From: Verrucomicrobiota bacterium | GTDB taxonomy: Bacteria > Verrucomicrobiota > Verrucomicrobiia > Verrucomicrobiales > Akkermansiaceae | NCBI GenBank assembly: GCA_004294095.1 | Contig: RDZR01000027.1 | Coordinates: 1 to 64,000 of the forward strand | Length of the DNA stretch: 64,000 nucleotides | Direction: 5' to 3' | Shown: piece after piece, positions 26,910 through 36,290 of the stretch | How the letters are laid out: each line of letters begins with the position of its first letter | Numbering within the stretch: the first letter of the stretch is position 1 | Made by a program: the position numbers and the translations under genes | The notes under the pieces: generated by a model | Seen by the model: the letters and a program-made list of their open reading frames with translations, nothing else | Database searches by the model: none | What the model was told of the DNA's origin: nothing

Positions 26910-28451
26910 ATGAATTTGTTACATCATTTGGTGAAACGAGTCGCAGAATCTCCTCACACGATTGCGATTTGCGAGCGTAATGCTGGGAGAGACCGCTCCA
27001 TCAGCTACCAGCAATTGTATGCACAAATTTGCGGTGTTTCTCGCTCGCTGAGCGAAAGTGGATTGCGAAAAGGTAATCAAGTTCAACTGCTGCTGCCGGT
27101 GGGTATTGATTTGTATGTGGTTTTGTTAGGTTGTTTACATGCCGGGCTAGTTCCAATCCTGTTGGATCCCTCCGCAGGTGTCAGCAGGATGAGGCAGTGC
27201 TTGAAAATCACTGAAATCATGGCCTTCGTGGGTGTCCCCAAGGCGCACCTGCTACGTTTTATCATTCCTCAATTGCGAAATGTGCGGGCGTTTTGTCCCT
27301 CCCCATTTTTTCCTTTTGCCAAGCGCTTGAAGTTTGATGGCCCCTTATTTGATCCGTCCGATGTAAAAGTTGATGCTCCCGCATTATTGACCTTCACCAG
27401 TGGCAGCACCGGCCAGCCCAAAGCAGCAGTCAGGACGCACGAGTTTCTGCTTTCCCAAGATGCGGCCTTGCGCAAGGCGATTTTGTTAGAAAAAGGCGAA
27501 GTGGACCTCATCACACTGCCGGTTTTCGTTCTCGCCAATCTTTCGGCTGGAGCGACTTCAGTGATCGCAGATACACCACTGGCACTTCCGGGAGCGCCAG
27601 ATCATCAATCCATCAAGCGGCAGTGCGACGACTGGAAAGTAACACGCTGTTCGGCATCGCCAGCGTTTTTTGAGGGGCTGATGCACGGAGATATGCCACA
27701 ATTGCAGAAAATTTTCACTGGAGGCGCTCCCGTGTTTCCGGATCTCTTAAACCGCATTAAAACTCGCTTGCCCCTTGCCCAAGTGACGGCGCTTTATGGC
27801 TCTACTGAAGCCGAACCCATCGCAGACCTGCGCTGGAATGATGAATTCCCGCAGTCGCTCATTGGCGAAGAACTGGGCCTATGTGCCGGAATTCCTGTGC
27901 CTGAAGTGAAAGTGAAAATCATCGCCGATCAATGGGGCACATCATTGGGCCCGTGGACCGAGAACCAATTCTTTGCCCAACAAACGCCTCAAGGACAAGC
28001 CGGCGAAATTGTGGTGACAGGAAAACATGTCTTGTCAGGCTATCTCGGCGGGCGAGGTGATGATGAAACGAAAATTCGCATCGAAAATCAAGTGTGGCAC
28101 CGCACCGGTGACGCCGGATTCTTTGATGCGGTCGGTCGGCTTTGGTTATTAGGAAGATGCTCAGCAAAACTTCCTGCGAGTGACGATTTTCCTATTGTCT
28201 ATCCATTAATGATCGAGGCAATTCTTCGCACCATCCACTCACAGCATCGAGCTGTTGCAGTGGAGCATGGCGGAAAAAGAACTTGGGTTTATGAAATTGG
28301 GTGGCCGCACTCAGCTGTGGCCAATGCCTCATCAGCCCTAAATCAATATGGGTTCACCAAAGCCGTATCAGTTTCAAAAATCCCCCTCGATCAACGTCAT
28401 CAGGCCAAGGTCGATTACGTATCACTACATCGCATGTTGCAAAGTCATTGA
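26910..28451 (+). CDS. AMP-dependent acyl ligase (ANL family)
   Basis: A 513-residue adenylate-forming enzyme that activates a carboxylic acid with ATP. The P-loop-like TFTSGSTGQPKAAVRTH is at 161-177, YGSTEAEP near 299, HRTGDAGFF near 394, and the last residues IPLDQRHQAKVDY hold the A10 motif with its Lys. The RH.AK form is shared with OleC-type beta-lactone synthetases and fatty acyl-AMP ligases. Chain length is unknown. It ends the operon. The start follows the GNAT stop by 1 bp. Confidence 0.85.
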   Translation: MNLLHHLVKRVAESPHTIAICERNAGRDRSISYQQLYAQICGVSRSLSESGLRKGNQVQLLLPVGIDLYVVLLGCLHAGLVPILLDPSAGVSRMRQCLKITEIMAFVGVPKAHLLRFIIPQLRNVRAFCPSPFFPFAKRLKFDGPLFDPSDVKVDAPALLTFTSGSTGQPKAAVRTHEFLLSQDAALRKAILLEKGEVDLITLPVFVLANLSAGATSVIADTPLALPGAPDHQSIKRQCDDWKVTRCSASPAFFEGLMHGDMPQLQKIFTGGAPVFPDLLNRIKTRLPLAQVTALYGSTEAEPIADLRWNDEFPQSLIGEELGLCAGIPVPEVKVKIIADQWGTSLGPWTENQFFAQQTPQGQAGEIVVTGKHVLSGYLGGRGDDETKIRIENQVWHRTGDAGFFDAVGRLWLLGRCSAKLPASDDFPIVYPLMIEAILRTIHSQHRAVAVEHGGKRTWVYEIGWPHSAVANASSALNQYGFTKAVSVSKIPLDQRHQAKVDYVSLHRMLQSH

Positions 28452-28519
28452 TGAGCGCTCCTGGGTATTCAGGTTAACCACCACCCATTCATTCTGCGAG
28501 CTTGTGGCAATGCTCGGAG

Positions 28520-29464
28520 TTAGTTCGTTTTCCGAAATGTCATTAGAATGCCGTTGTGATCAGATCCAGCGCTCTCAAGCACTTTGAAATCAAGCACTTC
28601 GATAAACTCACCTACCAACGCATGATCTATGGGAATCGCGATCCATGGCAATGAACGCTTCCACGTTGGCGAAATGCCATAGCCTCGCCGCGCGTCACGT
28701 AATCCTACTCGTGTAAGCATCCTAAAAGCGCGAGACCAAGGGGATGCGTTGAGATCTCCAACCACGACTGCTTCGGCTGGTTTACCGTCCCAAACAAACT
28801 TAGCGATTTCCGAGATTTGTTGATCGCGCAGTTCGCTTCGCATCCTTCCCATAGGCGGCACTGGATGAGTCGCAACTAGCAGACCTGTGAACTTTGAGTC
28901 ATCCACACGCGCAACGACTGAAGGCACCTTGGCTAAACCAAAGTTTTTGATCTCTGCTTTAACTTTCAAGCCTTTCACCAGCATCACTATGCCGAAGTTA
29001 TCATCCCGCGGTTCCTCGATCGCAGTCGAATATTCATTTTTGAGAGCCGAAAGCGAACGCATCCAAGAAAAATCTACTTCGTAAAGCACGATAATATCTG
29101 GCCCTGACGCTCGTATCAAATCGATCACCTGTGAATGATTTTGGTTACTGGTAAAAACGTTGAAGGACAACAGTTTCAACCCAACTGAATTCTCATGCTT
29201 TGCCTTGATTGGCAGGTAGGGCAACAGCGAACCAGCCAACAAAACTGAGAAAAATCCGGCAAAAATCGTCACTCCCCGCGCCTTCAAAACTATCGAGCAT
29301 ACGGCAACTATTGCCAGAACCACCAAATACTGGAGCCGGAAATGTGAAAGTAGGTCGAAACCCCACCAAAAATCCCCGCATACACCAAGCAAAACGAACA
29401 CGACAATGGTCAAGGCAACCACAAAGAGGCCAATTCGAACGATCTTGAGAAATGCTTCTGACAA
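28520..29464 (-). CDS. Membrane-anchored endonuclease/exonuclease/phosphatase family protein
   Basis: A 314-residue protein with three N-terminal hydrophobic helices (about 10-83) followed by an EEP domain: LKLLSFNVFTSNQNHS, DIIVLYEVD with the metal-binding Glu, VVGDLNASPWS and SDHNGI. Substrates range from DNA to inositol phosphates and lipids, and none can be chosen here. The domain faces the outside if the last helix is followed by the usual topology. It converges on the AMP-ligase gene with a 68 bp gap and is transcribed as a single gene. Confidence 0.85.
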   Translation of the reverse strand: MSEAFLKIVRIGLFVVALTIVVFVLLGVCGDFWWGFDLLSHFRLQYLVVLAIVAVCSIVLKARGVTIFAGFFSVLLAGSLLPYLPIKAKHENSVGLKLLSFNVFTSNQNHSQVIDLIRASGPDIIVLYEVDFSWMRSLSALKNEYSTAIEEPRDDNFGIVMLVKGLKVKAEIKNFGLAKVPSVVARVDDSKFTGLLVATHPVPPMGRMRSELRDQQISEIAKFVWDGKPAEAVVVGDLNASPWSRAFRMLTRVGLRDARRGYGISPTWKRSLPWIAIPIDHALVGEFIEVLDFKVLESAGSDHNGILMTFRKTN

Positions 29465-29612
29465 AAGATACCTTTTTTGTTAAAATGAACGAGCTCTAGC
29501 CATTGTCAAATTCTCCCAACAATTCTTCCGGGCGCGATGGGACATGAGTGTTATGAAAGGTAAGATTGATAACAATCGCACTCATTCAAAACGTCTCGAA
29601 TTTATCTCAAAT

Positions 29613-30155
29613 TCACCAGCCGGCGATTTTGCGGCACGCTTCGGTGAGCAGGCTGCGGAGAATGCTGGCTTCACCGTGTGTGATGGGGAGCGTGACTTTA
29701 CGCAGGCTGCGGTCGGCGGCGGCTTGGCGGGTCAAAGTGATCATGAATGGGGCACGCTCCGGATTTTCTGAGGCAATCAGGTGGCAGGTGCTGCTGGCTT
29801 TTTCGGATTGGTGGAAAAGTTTCGCTTCGGGCTGATATTTTTCCAAGGTGGCAAGCAGGCTGCCAATATCAGATAGGTTCCACTTCATCGTGATTTTTTC
29901 TTCCCAGAAAAATTGGCGTTCGCCGTTTTGGGGGGCAGCGTCGGTGAAGATCGCCGCTTTGGAGAGACTCAAGCTGAGACGCATCGCGGCTCCGCTGCCT
30001 TTTGCATTCGGCTTGTAAATGGTGAATTCCGGATCGCGCGGCTGGGACGTAGGGCGCTGAGCTTGTTGTGGGTTCGCGGTGGCGATAGGCTCATCATCGG
30101 GTTGGGCCCAGGCATTTTTTGCGGGGCTTGGAGCGGACGGGTTGATTGCTTTCAT
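29613..30155 (-). CDS. Whirly-like ssDNA/RNA-binding protein
   Basis: A 180-residue protein with a low-complexity, Pro/Gln-rich N terminus (1-42) and a domain from 43 to the end. That domain closely parallels plant Whirly: TDAAPQNGERQFFWEEKI compares with the Whirly segment GERKYDWEKK, SDIGSLLATL with TEVGSLIAL, LFHQS with FFHDP, and the end VTLPITHGEASILRSLL-TEACRKIAGW with the Whirly [26 protein letters not shown]. Whirly folds bind single-stranded DNA and sit in the same superfamily as PC4 and Pur-alpha. This comparison is from memory and not a search. It is divergent from accA, sharing a 205 bp intergenic region. A nucleoid or repair role would be inference. Confidence 0.68.
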   Translation of the reverse strand: MKAINPSAPSPAKNAWAQPDDEPIATANPQQAQRPTSQPRDPEFTIYKPNAKGSGAAMRLSLSLSKAAIFTDAAPQNGERQFFWEEKITMKWNLSDIGSLLATLEKYQPEAKLFHQSEKASSTCHLIASENPERAPFMITLTRQAAADRSLRKVTLPITHGEASILRSLLTEACRKIAGW

Positions 30156-30222
30156 CGAACAATTTTTCTTGGCTGGTTGTTAATGTATGTTGCAAAGGAT
30201 CTCATCGTGATTTCCATTTGAC

Positions 30223-30280
30223 TGTTCAAAAAAACACTCAAAAAACGGACTCGTCAACAAAAAATGTGATCGTTTGAACA
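30223..30280. repeat. Inverted repeat in the whirly-accA divergent region
   Basis: TGTTCAAA at 30223-30230 and its exact complement TTTGAACA at 30273-30280 are 42 bases apart in an AT-rich region. This could be an operator or a cruciform, but by itself the 8-bp match is weak evidence. Confidence 0.35.
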
Positions 30281-30360
30281 ATTTTTTAAAAAATGGGATA
30301 TTTTGAGTTCACCGCATCTCCAATCTTGCATCGGGCACGGAAGCCAGAAAACATAAGCGC

Positions 30361-31314
30361 ATGCAATTGCTCGAATTTGAAAAGCCGGCAGCAGATCTTG
30401 AGCGGGAGTTGGAAAAACTCCGCACCAAATCCACGTCTCAAAATATTGATATGAGTGAGGAAATTGCGACCATGGAGCGCAAATTGGAAGAAACGCGGAT
30501 GCATCTCTACCAAAATCTCACGCCGTGGCAACGCGTGCAAATCGCGCGGCATACTCATCGTCCATTCATGCTCGATTACGTTGCGCTGGCATTCACTGAT
30601 TTTTTTGAACTCCACGGGGATCGGCATTTTGGCGATGATTTATCGATGCCGGCCGGGTTGGCAAAATGTGGCGAGCAGCGTGTGTTGGTCATCGGCCACC
30701 AAAAAGGAAGGGACACGAAGGAAAATTTGAAGCGCAACTTCGGCAGTGCGCATCCGGAGGGATACCGCAAGGCGATGCGCTTGATGAAACTCGCCGAAAA
30801 ATTCGGGATTCCGATTGTGACGATGATCGATACGCCTGGAGCATTTCCCGGCATCGGTGCTGAGGAGCGAAACATCGCTGAGGCAATAGCGCATAATTTG
30901 CGCGAGATGATGCTGTTAGAGGTGCCCGTAGTCGCTGTGGTGCTCGGCGAAGGCGGCTCGGGTGGGGCACTTGGCATTGGCGTGGCAGATCGCGTATTGA
31001 TGTTAGAAAATGCCTATTACTCAGTGATTAGCCCGGAAGGATGCGCGGCGATTTTATGGAAACACCGCAAGCATGCTCCAGAAGCGGCTGAGGCGATGAA
31101 GCTCGTGGCTCCAGATTTGATGAAGCTGGGCCTGATCGATGGAGTGATTCCAGAACCGGTCGGCGGCGCTCACCACAATCACCAAATGGCGGCGGATGCC
31201 TTGCGCAGTGAGGTGCTACGGCAGATTGAGCAGTTAAAAACTCTAACAACCGAAGAATTGTTAGAGCAACGCTATCAGAAGTTCCGCAGCTTTGGCGATT
31301 GGCAGGGCAAGTGA
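30361..31314 (+). CDS. accA: Acetyl-CoA carboxylase carboxyltransferase subunit alpha
   Basis: Transfers CO2 from carboxy-biotin to acetyl-CoA, the first committed step of fatty-acid synthesis, together with AccD. The 317 residues are the usual length. The N-terminal coiled segment (LEFEKPAADLERELEKL) and the crotonase-fold core with FMLDYV and GEGGSGGALGIGVADRVLMLENAYYSVISPEGCA are complete. AccD, AccB and AccC are not in the window. Starts with ATG at 30361 after a divergent promoter region shared with the Whirly-like gene. Confidence 0.97.
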   Translation: MQLLEFEKPAADLERELEKLRTKSTSQNIDMSEEIATMERKLEETRMHLYQNLTPWQRVQIARHTHRPFMLDYVALAFTDFFELHGDRHFGDDLSMPAGLAKCGEQRVLVIGHQKGRDTKENLKRNFGSAHPEGYRKAMRLMKLAEKFGIPIVTMIDTPGAFPGIGAEERNIAEAIAHNLREMMLLEVPVVAVVLGEGGSGGALGIGVADRVLMLENAYYSVISPEGCAAILWKHRKHAPEAAEAMKLVAPDLMKLGLIDGVIPEPVGGAHHNHQMAADALRSEVLRQIEQLKTLTTEELLEQRYQKFRSFGDWQGK

Positions 31315-31384
31315 GAAATATGTTAGATTTCACGCAAGGATCGATTTTTTTATTCAGCATTTTCATCCAAACTTAATTTTTTAA

Positions 31385-32467
31385 ATGGCGATACAAATTG
31401 GCATCATCGGCGCAGGCGGCATGCTGCAGCATCACATGAATGGATTCCGTCAAGCCGGCGCGGAGGTGGTGGCGATTGCAGACCCGGCTCCCGGCGCGGC
31501 GCAGCGAGCGGCCACTCAGTGGGGCATTTCGCAGGCGTTTCAGAGCGGTGAGGAAATGTTAGAAAAGTGCCCGACGATCGAGGCGATCAGCATCATCGTT
31601 CCGAACAAATTTCATGCGCCGCTTTCGTTGTTAGGGCTGCGCGCAGGCAAGCATGTTTTTTGTGAAAAGCCACCCGCGCTCAATGCCAGTGAAGTGGAGG
31701 AAATGGTCGCCGCGGCGGAAAGTGCGGGGAAGTATTTGATGTTTAACTTCAACAACCGCGCGCGCCCGGAAGCCCAAGCACTCAAGGCTTACCTCGATGC
31801 GGGACAAGTCGGTGAGATCCAATCTGCGCAAGCCAAATGGATCCGGCGCACCGGCATTCCCGGCTTTGGCGGCTGGTTCACCACGCGTGCTCTATCAGGC
31901 GGTGGTCCGCTCATCGATTTGATGCACATGATTGATCTCGCCCTTTATTTCATGGGCTATCCGGAGCCGACGCATGTGCTGGCGAAAACATTTGATACGT
32001 TCATTCGCGAGACTGCTTTCAAAGGCCCATGGGGCATTCCGGACCGCGCCGATGGCGTGACGGATGTGGAGAGCGCGGCGCATGGATTCGTCACCTTCAA
32101 GAACGGCCAAGTGCTCACCTTGCAAGCGTCATGGGCCGAGATGGTAAAGCGCGAAGAAGTATCCGTCGTCTTCCAAGGAACGGCTGCGGGCGGAAAAATT
32201 GAGCGGCTTTTCGGCACCGATGGCTTGGATGAAACGGCGCTCGATGCTTGCGAATTGTATGTGCAGGAAAATGGCCATCGTGTGAATCGCCAAATCATCA
32301 CCCCAGCGTGTCCTGATATGGGCCGCAGTGCCTCGGCTAAAAATTTCATCGATGCGATAGAAGGCAAGGCCGCCCCGCTCAATTCTCCGCATGAGGCACT
32401 GCGTCTGATGCGCATCATCGATGCTTGTTACGCGTCTTCTAACAGCGGCAAACCCATTGCAATCTAA
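31385..32467 (+). CDS. Gfo/Idh/MocA family oxidoreductase
   Basis: A 360-residue NAD(P)-dependent oxidoreductase, probably acting on a sugar or cyclitol. The Rossmann motif GIIGAGGMLQHH is at the start, followed by the conserved EKPPALNA (EKP motif, catalytic-domain Lys) and a C-terminal beta-sheet domain with GPLIDLMHMIDLALYFMG. The second gene of this family starts 5 bp after its stop, so the two are likely co-transcribed and may form one pathway or a heteromer. The substrate is not identifiable. Confidence 0.88.
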   Translation: MAIQIGIIGAGGMLQHHMNGFRQAGAEVVAIADPAPGAAQRAATQWGISQAFQSGEEMLEKCPTIEAISIIVPNKFHAPLSLLGLRAGKHVFCEKPPALNASEVEEMVAAAESAGKYLMFNFNNRARPEAQALKAYLDAGQVGEIQSAQAKWIRRTGIPGFGGWFTTRALSGGGPLIDLMHMIDLALYFMGYPEPTHVLAKTFDTFIRETAFKGPWGIPDRADGVTDVESAAHGFVTFKNGQVLTLQASWAEMVKREEVSVVFQGTAAGGKIERLFGTDGLDETALDACELYVQENGHRVNRQIITPACPDMGRSASAKNFIDAIEGKAAPLNSPHEALRLMRIIDACYASSNSGKPIAI

Positions 32468-32472
32468 CAAAT

Positions 32473-33636
32473 ATGATCCAACGAAAATTACGCATGGGCA
32501 TGGTCGGTGGCGGTCGGGGAGCCTTCATCGGCGGCGTGCACCGGATGGCGGCACAGTTGGATGGCAAGATCGAGCTGGTGGCCGGATGTTTTTCCTCCAA
32601 TCCGGAGACCTCGCGCTTGAGTGGCCAGGATTTATTTTTAGAGCCGACGAGAGTCTATCATTCGTATGAGGAGATGGCGCAACGGGAAGCGGCGCTGCCT
32701 GTGGGCGAGCGCATCGATTTCGTGACGGTGGTGGTGCGCAATGATTTGCATTTTGCGGTGGTCAAAGCATTTCTCAAAGCTGGCATCCATGTGGTGTGTG
32801 AGAAGCCGCTGGCATTTTCCTCGGAGGAGGGGAAAGAAATGGAACGTTTGGTCAAAGCAAGTGGGCTGATTTTCGCACTCACGCACAACTACACCGGCTA
32901 TCCGATGGTCAAAGAAGCTCGCGCGATGGTGAAGGCGGGCAAGCTTGGTAAAATTCTTAAAATCGTGGCTGAATATCCGCAAGGGTATGCGATCACTGCG
33001 CTCAAAGAGCAGGCCGATGGTGCCATTTCTAACTGGCGGATGGATCCAGCGATTTCCGGTGTCTCTAACTGCATCGGCGATATAGGATCGCACGCGGAAA
33101 ATTTAGTGCGCTACATCACGGGTCTTGAATTGGAAGAGATCGCCGCGGATTTGAATACCTTCATTCCTGGAAGACCGTTAGATGATGATGGCAGCATTCT
33201 TTGCCGCTACCATGGCGGTGCGCGTGGGGTGATTTACGCCTCACAAATTTCCACTGGAGATGAAAATAATCTGAACATCCGCGTTTATGGAACCGAGGCT
33301 TCGCTCGAGTGGCACCAAGAGCATCCGAACGAATTGATCGTGAAATTTGCCGAGCAACCACGCCAGATCTGGCGCCGCGGGAACAGCTACAACGGCGCTG
33401 AAGCAACTCGTTTCACACGTTTGCCGTTTGGTCACCCCGAAGCATTCATCGAGGCGTTTGCCAACCTCTATCTCGCGGTGGCGGATGCCATCATCGATTC
33501 TCTCAACGGCAACTATCCACGCCCGGAAGGCTACGATTTTCCTACGGTGGATGACGGCATCGCGGGCCTCGCATTTATCGAAGGCGCCGTCGCCTCATCC
33601 CGCGCCAATGCGGCTTGGACGAAGATCCATGGATGA
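32473..33636 (+). CDS. Gfo/Idh/MocA family oxidoreductase
   Basis: A 387-residue paralogue of the upstream gene. VGGGRGAFIGGVHRMA is the nucleotide-binding loop, HVVCEKPLAFS the EKP motif, and CIGDIGSHAENLVRYITG the conserved GDIGSHA helix with the His used for catalysis in many members. These proteins are abundant in Verrucomicrobiota and Planctomycetota, usually in carbohydrate breakdown or conversion, but no glycoside hydrolase is near. Its stop is followed 21 bp later by rluD in the same direction. Confidence 0.88.
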   Translation: MIQRKLRMGMVGGGRGAFIGGVHRMAAQLDGKIELVAGCFSSNPETSRLSGQDLFLEPTRVYHSYEEMAQREAALPVGERIDFVTVVVRNDLHFAVVKAFLKAGIHVVCEKPLAFSSEEGKEMERLVKASGLIFALTHNYTGYPMVKEARAMVKAGKLGKILKIVAEYPQGYAITALKEQADGAISNWRMDPAISGVSNCIGDIGSHAENLVRYITGLELEEIAADLNTFIPGRPLDDDGSILCRYHGGARGVIYASQISTGDENNLNIRVYGTEASLEWHQEHPNELIVKFAEQPRQIWRRGNSYNGAEATRFTRLPFGHPEAFIEAFANLYLAVADAIIDSLNGNYPRPEGYDFPTVDDGIAGLAFIEGAVASSRANAAWTKIHG

Positions 33637-33657
33637 TGCTTTTTTTATCATGAAACG

Positions 33658-34590
33658 ATGCAATTGATCGTCGATGAAGGGCCTCAGCCACGGATTGATG
33701 CGTATGTGGCGATGCGTGTTCCCGAGCTATCGCGCTCGCGCATTCAGGTCTTGATTCGCGAGCAGTTCATTTTGCGCAACGGCGCGCCGGTCAAGCCGCG
33801 CGATGCTCTTGCCATAGGCGATTGCATTACCCTCGCGCTGCCAGAAGCAGTGCCACTGGAAGCCGCGGCTCAGGATATTGCGTTAGAAATTTTGCATGAG
33901 GATGATGATCTCTTGGTGATCAATAAAGCACCCGGCATGGTCGTTCATCCAGCAGCGGGAAATCCAGATGGCACTTTGGTCAACGCGCTGCTACATCATT
34001 GCCACGGGCGCTTGTCTGGAATCGGCGGAGTGGAGCGGCCGGGCATCGTGCACCGGCTGGATAAGGACACGTCGGGCTGCATCGTCGTCGCTAAATCAGA
34101 TGCCGCGCACCGTGCGCTCGTCGAGCAATTTGCGGAACGCGAAACGATGGAAAAGCTCTACCTGTGCGTGACCGAAGGAGTGCCCAAGCCAGCCGCTGAT
34201 ACGCTCTTCACGCACATCGGCCGCCATCCGGTCAATCGCCAGAAAATGGCTGTGGTCAATCCGCCGGGCGGCAAGCCAGCCATCACCGATTACCGTGTCC
34301 TGGCGGCGGATGCCGCGACGGTGACGGCGCTGGTGCTGTGCCACTTGCATACCGGAAGGACTCACCAAATCCGTGTGCACATGCACCACCGCGGCACGCC
34401 GCTCGTTGGAGACCCGATTTATGGGAAGACCAGCACCATCAGTAAACAAACTGGCCGCTTGATGCTGCACGCGTGGCGCTTGAGTTTCCAACACCCGATC
34501 ACCGGCAAGCAGGTGCGGTATGAATCTAACATTCCGTTAGAGTTTTCTTCATGGTTGGAAAATGCTGAGTTGCCAGACTGGAGTGGTTAG
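33658..34590 (+). CDS. rluD: RluD-family 23S rRNA pseudouridine synthase
   Basis: Converts uridines in 23S rRNA helix 69 to pseudouridine (by similarity; RluD and RluC differ mainly in site). An S4 RNA-binding domain lies at about 10-60 (RIDAYVAMRVPELSRSRIQVLI). The catalytic motif GIVHRLDKDTSG carries the Asp. The C-terminal THQIRVHMHHRGTPLVGDPIYG motif is intact. At 310 residues it has the family's usual length. Downstream bases 34591-34814 contain no gene. Confidence 0.92.
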   Translation: MQLIVDEGPQPRIDAYVAMRVPELSRSRIQVLIREQFILRNGAPVKPRDALAIGDCITLALPEAVPLEAAAQDIALEILHEDDDLLVINKAPGMVVHPAAGNPDGTLVNALLHHCHGRLSGIGGVERPGIVHRLDKDTSGCIVVAKSDAAHRALVEQFAERETMEKLYLCVTEGVPKPAADTLFTHIGRHPVNRQKMAVVNPPGGKPAITDYRVLAADAATVTALVLCHLHTGRTHQIRVHMHHRGTPLVGDPIYGKTSTISKQTGRLMLHAWRLSFQHPITGKQVRYESNIPLEFSSWLENAELPDWSG

Positions 34591-34814
34591 GATACCTGCT
34601 AGCCCATCTTTTGACATATAAGATAGAGGTAGAACGACGCATTTGAGTTATTCGTCTGGATTGAGATTTGGACCGTGCACAAGGAGCTTGCGGGTGATGT
34701 TTTGGGCCGCCTTGTCCAGTTGAAGGGTCGTGCCAGTAATACTTATGCCTAGAGCCTACTAAATGCTCTGCGCGAGTTAAGATCGAAATCAAGAAAATCC
34801 CAGGTCATATCTCT
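34591..34814. other. Gap between rluD and ureD
   Basis: About 220 bases between convergent genes. I see no clear gene. The text here is AT-rich and has stop codons in all frames. No strong hairpin with a T-run was seen. Confidence 0.4.
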
Positions 34815-35645
34815 CTAGGGAGTTCTACCCAAAGAGGGTGGCTTCATGCCAGAATTTGCATATAGAATGTTCCGGATTGCTCCAAAAAGCCTGCGCGTAA
34901 CGATGCTATGACTGCATAAAGCTCGTATCACATACACACCACCTTCGAGAGCGCCATGGCCTAAGTGGACATCTCCGCCGTGCAGGGCATTGAGCTCTTC
35001 ACTCGGCCATTGAGTCACAAATTTTCCCGCGACAAAAATCGATAAATAATGCGCGGCAGGATAGCGCAGTCGCAATGATTCAAGGCTGTGATTGCTTGGA
35101 TCCAAATCATAGCGCTCACGAGCAGCGAGCAGCTCGCCCGAGTAAACATCCATTTCCCAACGTAACTTTTGATACGCAAACATCTCACCCATGGCCACGC
35201 GCCCGGGGGAGATCCACTCAAAAAACAATAACGATGCACTCGGGTGAAGATGGATTGCAGTGCTTTGATGGTAACTCGCACCGGCATGCGGAATAAATGG
35301 CTCCGGATTCCATTCCAATACCCCATTTTCACGCACTGCAAAGCGCTGGTGATTCGCGGCAGCTTTGCCAGATCTGCTAGAATAGACACGAGAAGCCGCG
35401 GGAGTCGATAAGCAAAGTCGCGCACCCTCGCGGACGGTGATGTCTAGATCCACCCGATCTCCGTCAAAAAACCCTGCCGTCGGATTTACTAAGTTAAGCA
35501 CCATTGCTCCCTGATCCACATGCCCCTTACCGATATGGATCGGCACGCAGAAGTCTTGCTGAGAAATATACGGTGTCCCATCAGCACGAGTAGAGCATTC
35601 TAAGTGAAGATGTCCACCGAGCGTGGTATTGGTTATGTGAGGCAT
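34815..35645 (-). CDS. ureD: Urease accessory protein UreD
   Basis: UreD (UreH) is a scaffold that helps UreF and UreG deliver nickel to apo-urease. The 276-residue protein has the family pattern: PAASRVYSSRSGKAA, then a basic core FEWISPGRVAMGE and ERYDLDPSN, and a C-terminal ALCSHSIVTRRLF region. In this operon it is the last gene, whereas in many organisms ureD comes first. Separated from ureG by 18 bp. Confidence 0.9.
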   Translation of the reverse strand: MPHITNTTLGGHLHLECSTRADGTPYISQQDFCVPIHIGKGHVDQGAMVLNLVNPTAGFFDGDRVDLDITVREGARLCLSTPAASRVYSSRSGKAAANHQRFAVRENGVLEWNPEPFIPHAGASYHQSTAIHLHPSASLLFFEWISPGRVAMGEMFAYQKLRWEMDVYSGELLAARERYDLDPSNHSLESLRLRYPAAHYLSIFVAGKFVTQWPSEELNALHGGDVHLGHGALEGGVYVIRALCSHSIVTRRLFGAIRNILYANSGMKPPSLGRTP

Positions 35646-35663
35646 AGTCCGCTCATCTCATTT

Positions 35664-36290
35664 TTATACAAAAAGGTATTCGTGTTTCAACCATGCAAGA
35701 AGATCATCCTTTCCCTTTTCAGATTTCAGATCGGCAAATAGAAAAGGACGAGCTCCCCGTTGAATCGCAGCATCATGCGCCATCACCTCCAGATCAGCAC
35801 CGACGAAGGGAGCTAGCTCCGTTTTATTGATCAGCAGCAAATCACTCGTTCGAATCGCTGGCCCACCTTTCCGCGGGATTTTATCTCCCTCCGCGACGTC
35901 GATGACATAGATATAAGCATCGACAAGTTCGGGGGAAAAAGTTGCAGATAGGTTATCGCCACCACTTTCGATCAAAATGAGCTTGAGATCTGGATGTGCG
36001 TTTTCGAGATCGGTCACCGCGGCCATGTTCATGCTGGTGTCATCGCGTATTGCCGTATGAGGACAGCCGCCCGTCTCCACGCCACGCACACGATCGGCAG
36101 GAAGCACGCCCTGGCGCAAAAGAAATTCAGCATCCTCGCGGGTGTAGATGTCATTCGTAATCACAGCGAGCGAATACTCGTCCTTGAGCCACTGGCACAG
36201 GCGAAGGACGCACATGGTTTTGCCCGATCCTACTGGACCGCCAATACCGAGACGAAAGGGACGTTTATCAGGAAATGAAGAGTCTTGCAT
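35664..36290 (-). CDS. ureG: Urease accessory GTPase UreG
   Basis: A SIMIBI-class GTPase of 208 residues that couples GTP hydrolysis to nickel insertion into urease. The P-loop [11 protein letters not shown] is at about 15-25. Also seen are the nickel-binding GCPHTAIR motif (Cys-Pro-His) and the base-specificity motif INKTEL. Its start lies 23 bp inside ureF, indicating coupled translation. Confidence 0.96.
   Translation of the reverse strand: MQDSSFPDKRPFRLGIGGPVGSGKTMCVLRLCQWLKDEYSLAVITNDIYTREDAEFLLRQGVLPADRVRGVETGGCPHTAIRDDTSMNMAAVTDLENAHPDLKLILIESGGDNLSATFSPELVDAYIYVIDVAEGDKIPRKGGPAIRTSDLLLINKTELAPFVGADLEVMAHDAAIQRGARPFLFADLKSEKGKDDLLAWLKHEYLFV

Noticed and set aside
31311..31350. Possible terminator after accA (GTGAGAAAT / ATTTCAC, then a T-run)
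   Set aside because: The stem has a bulge and the T-run is 11 bases away from it, so not a standard Rho-independent terminator.
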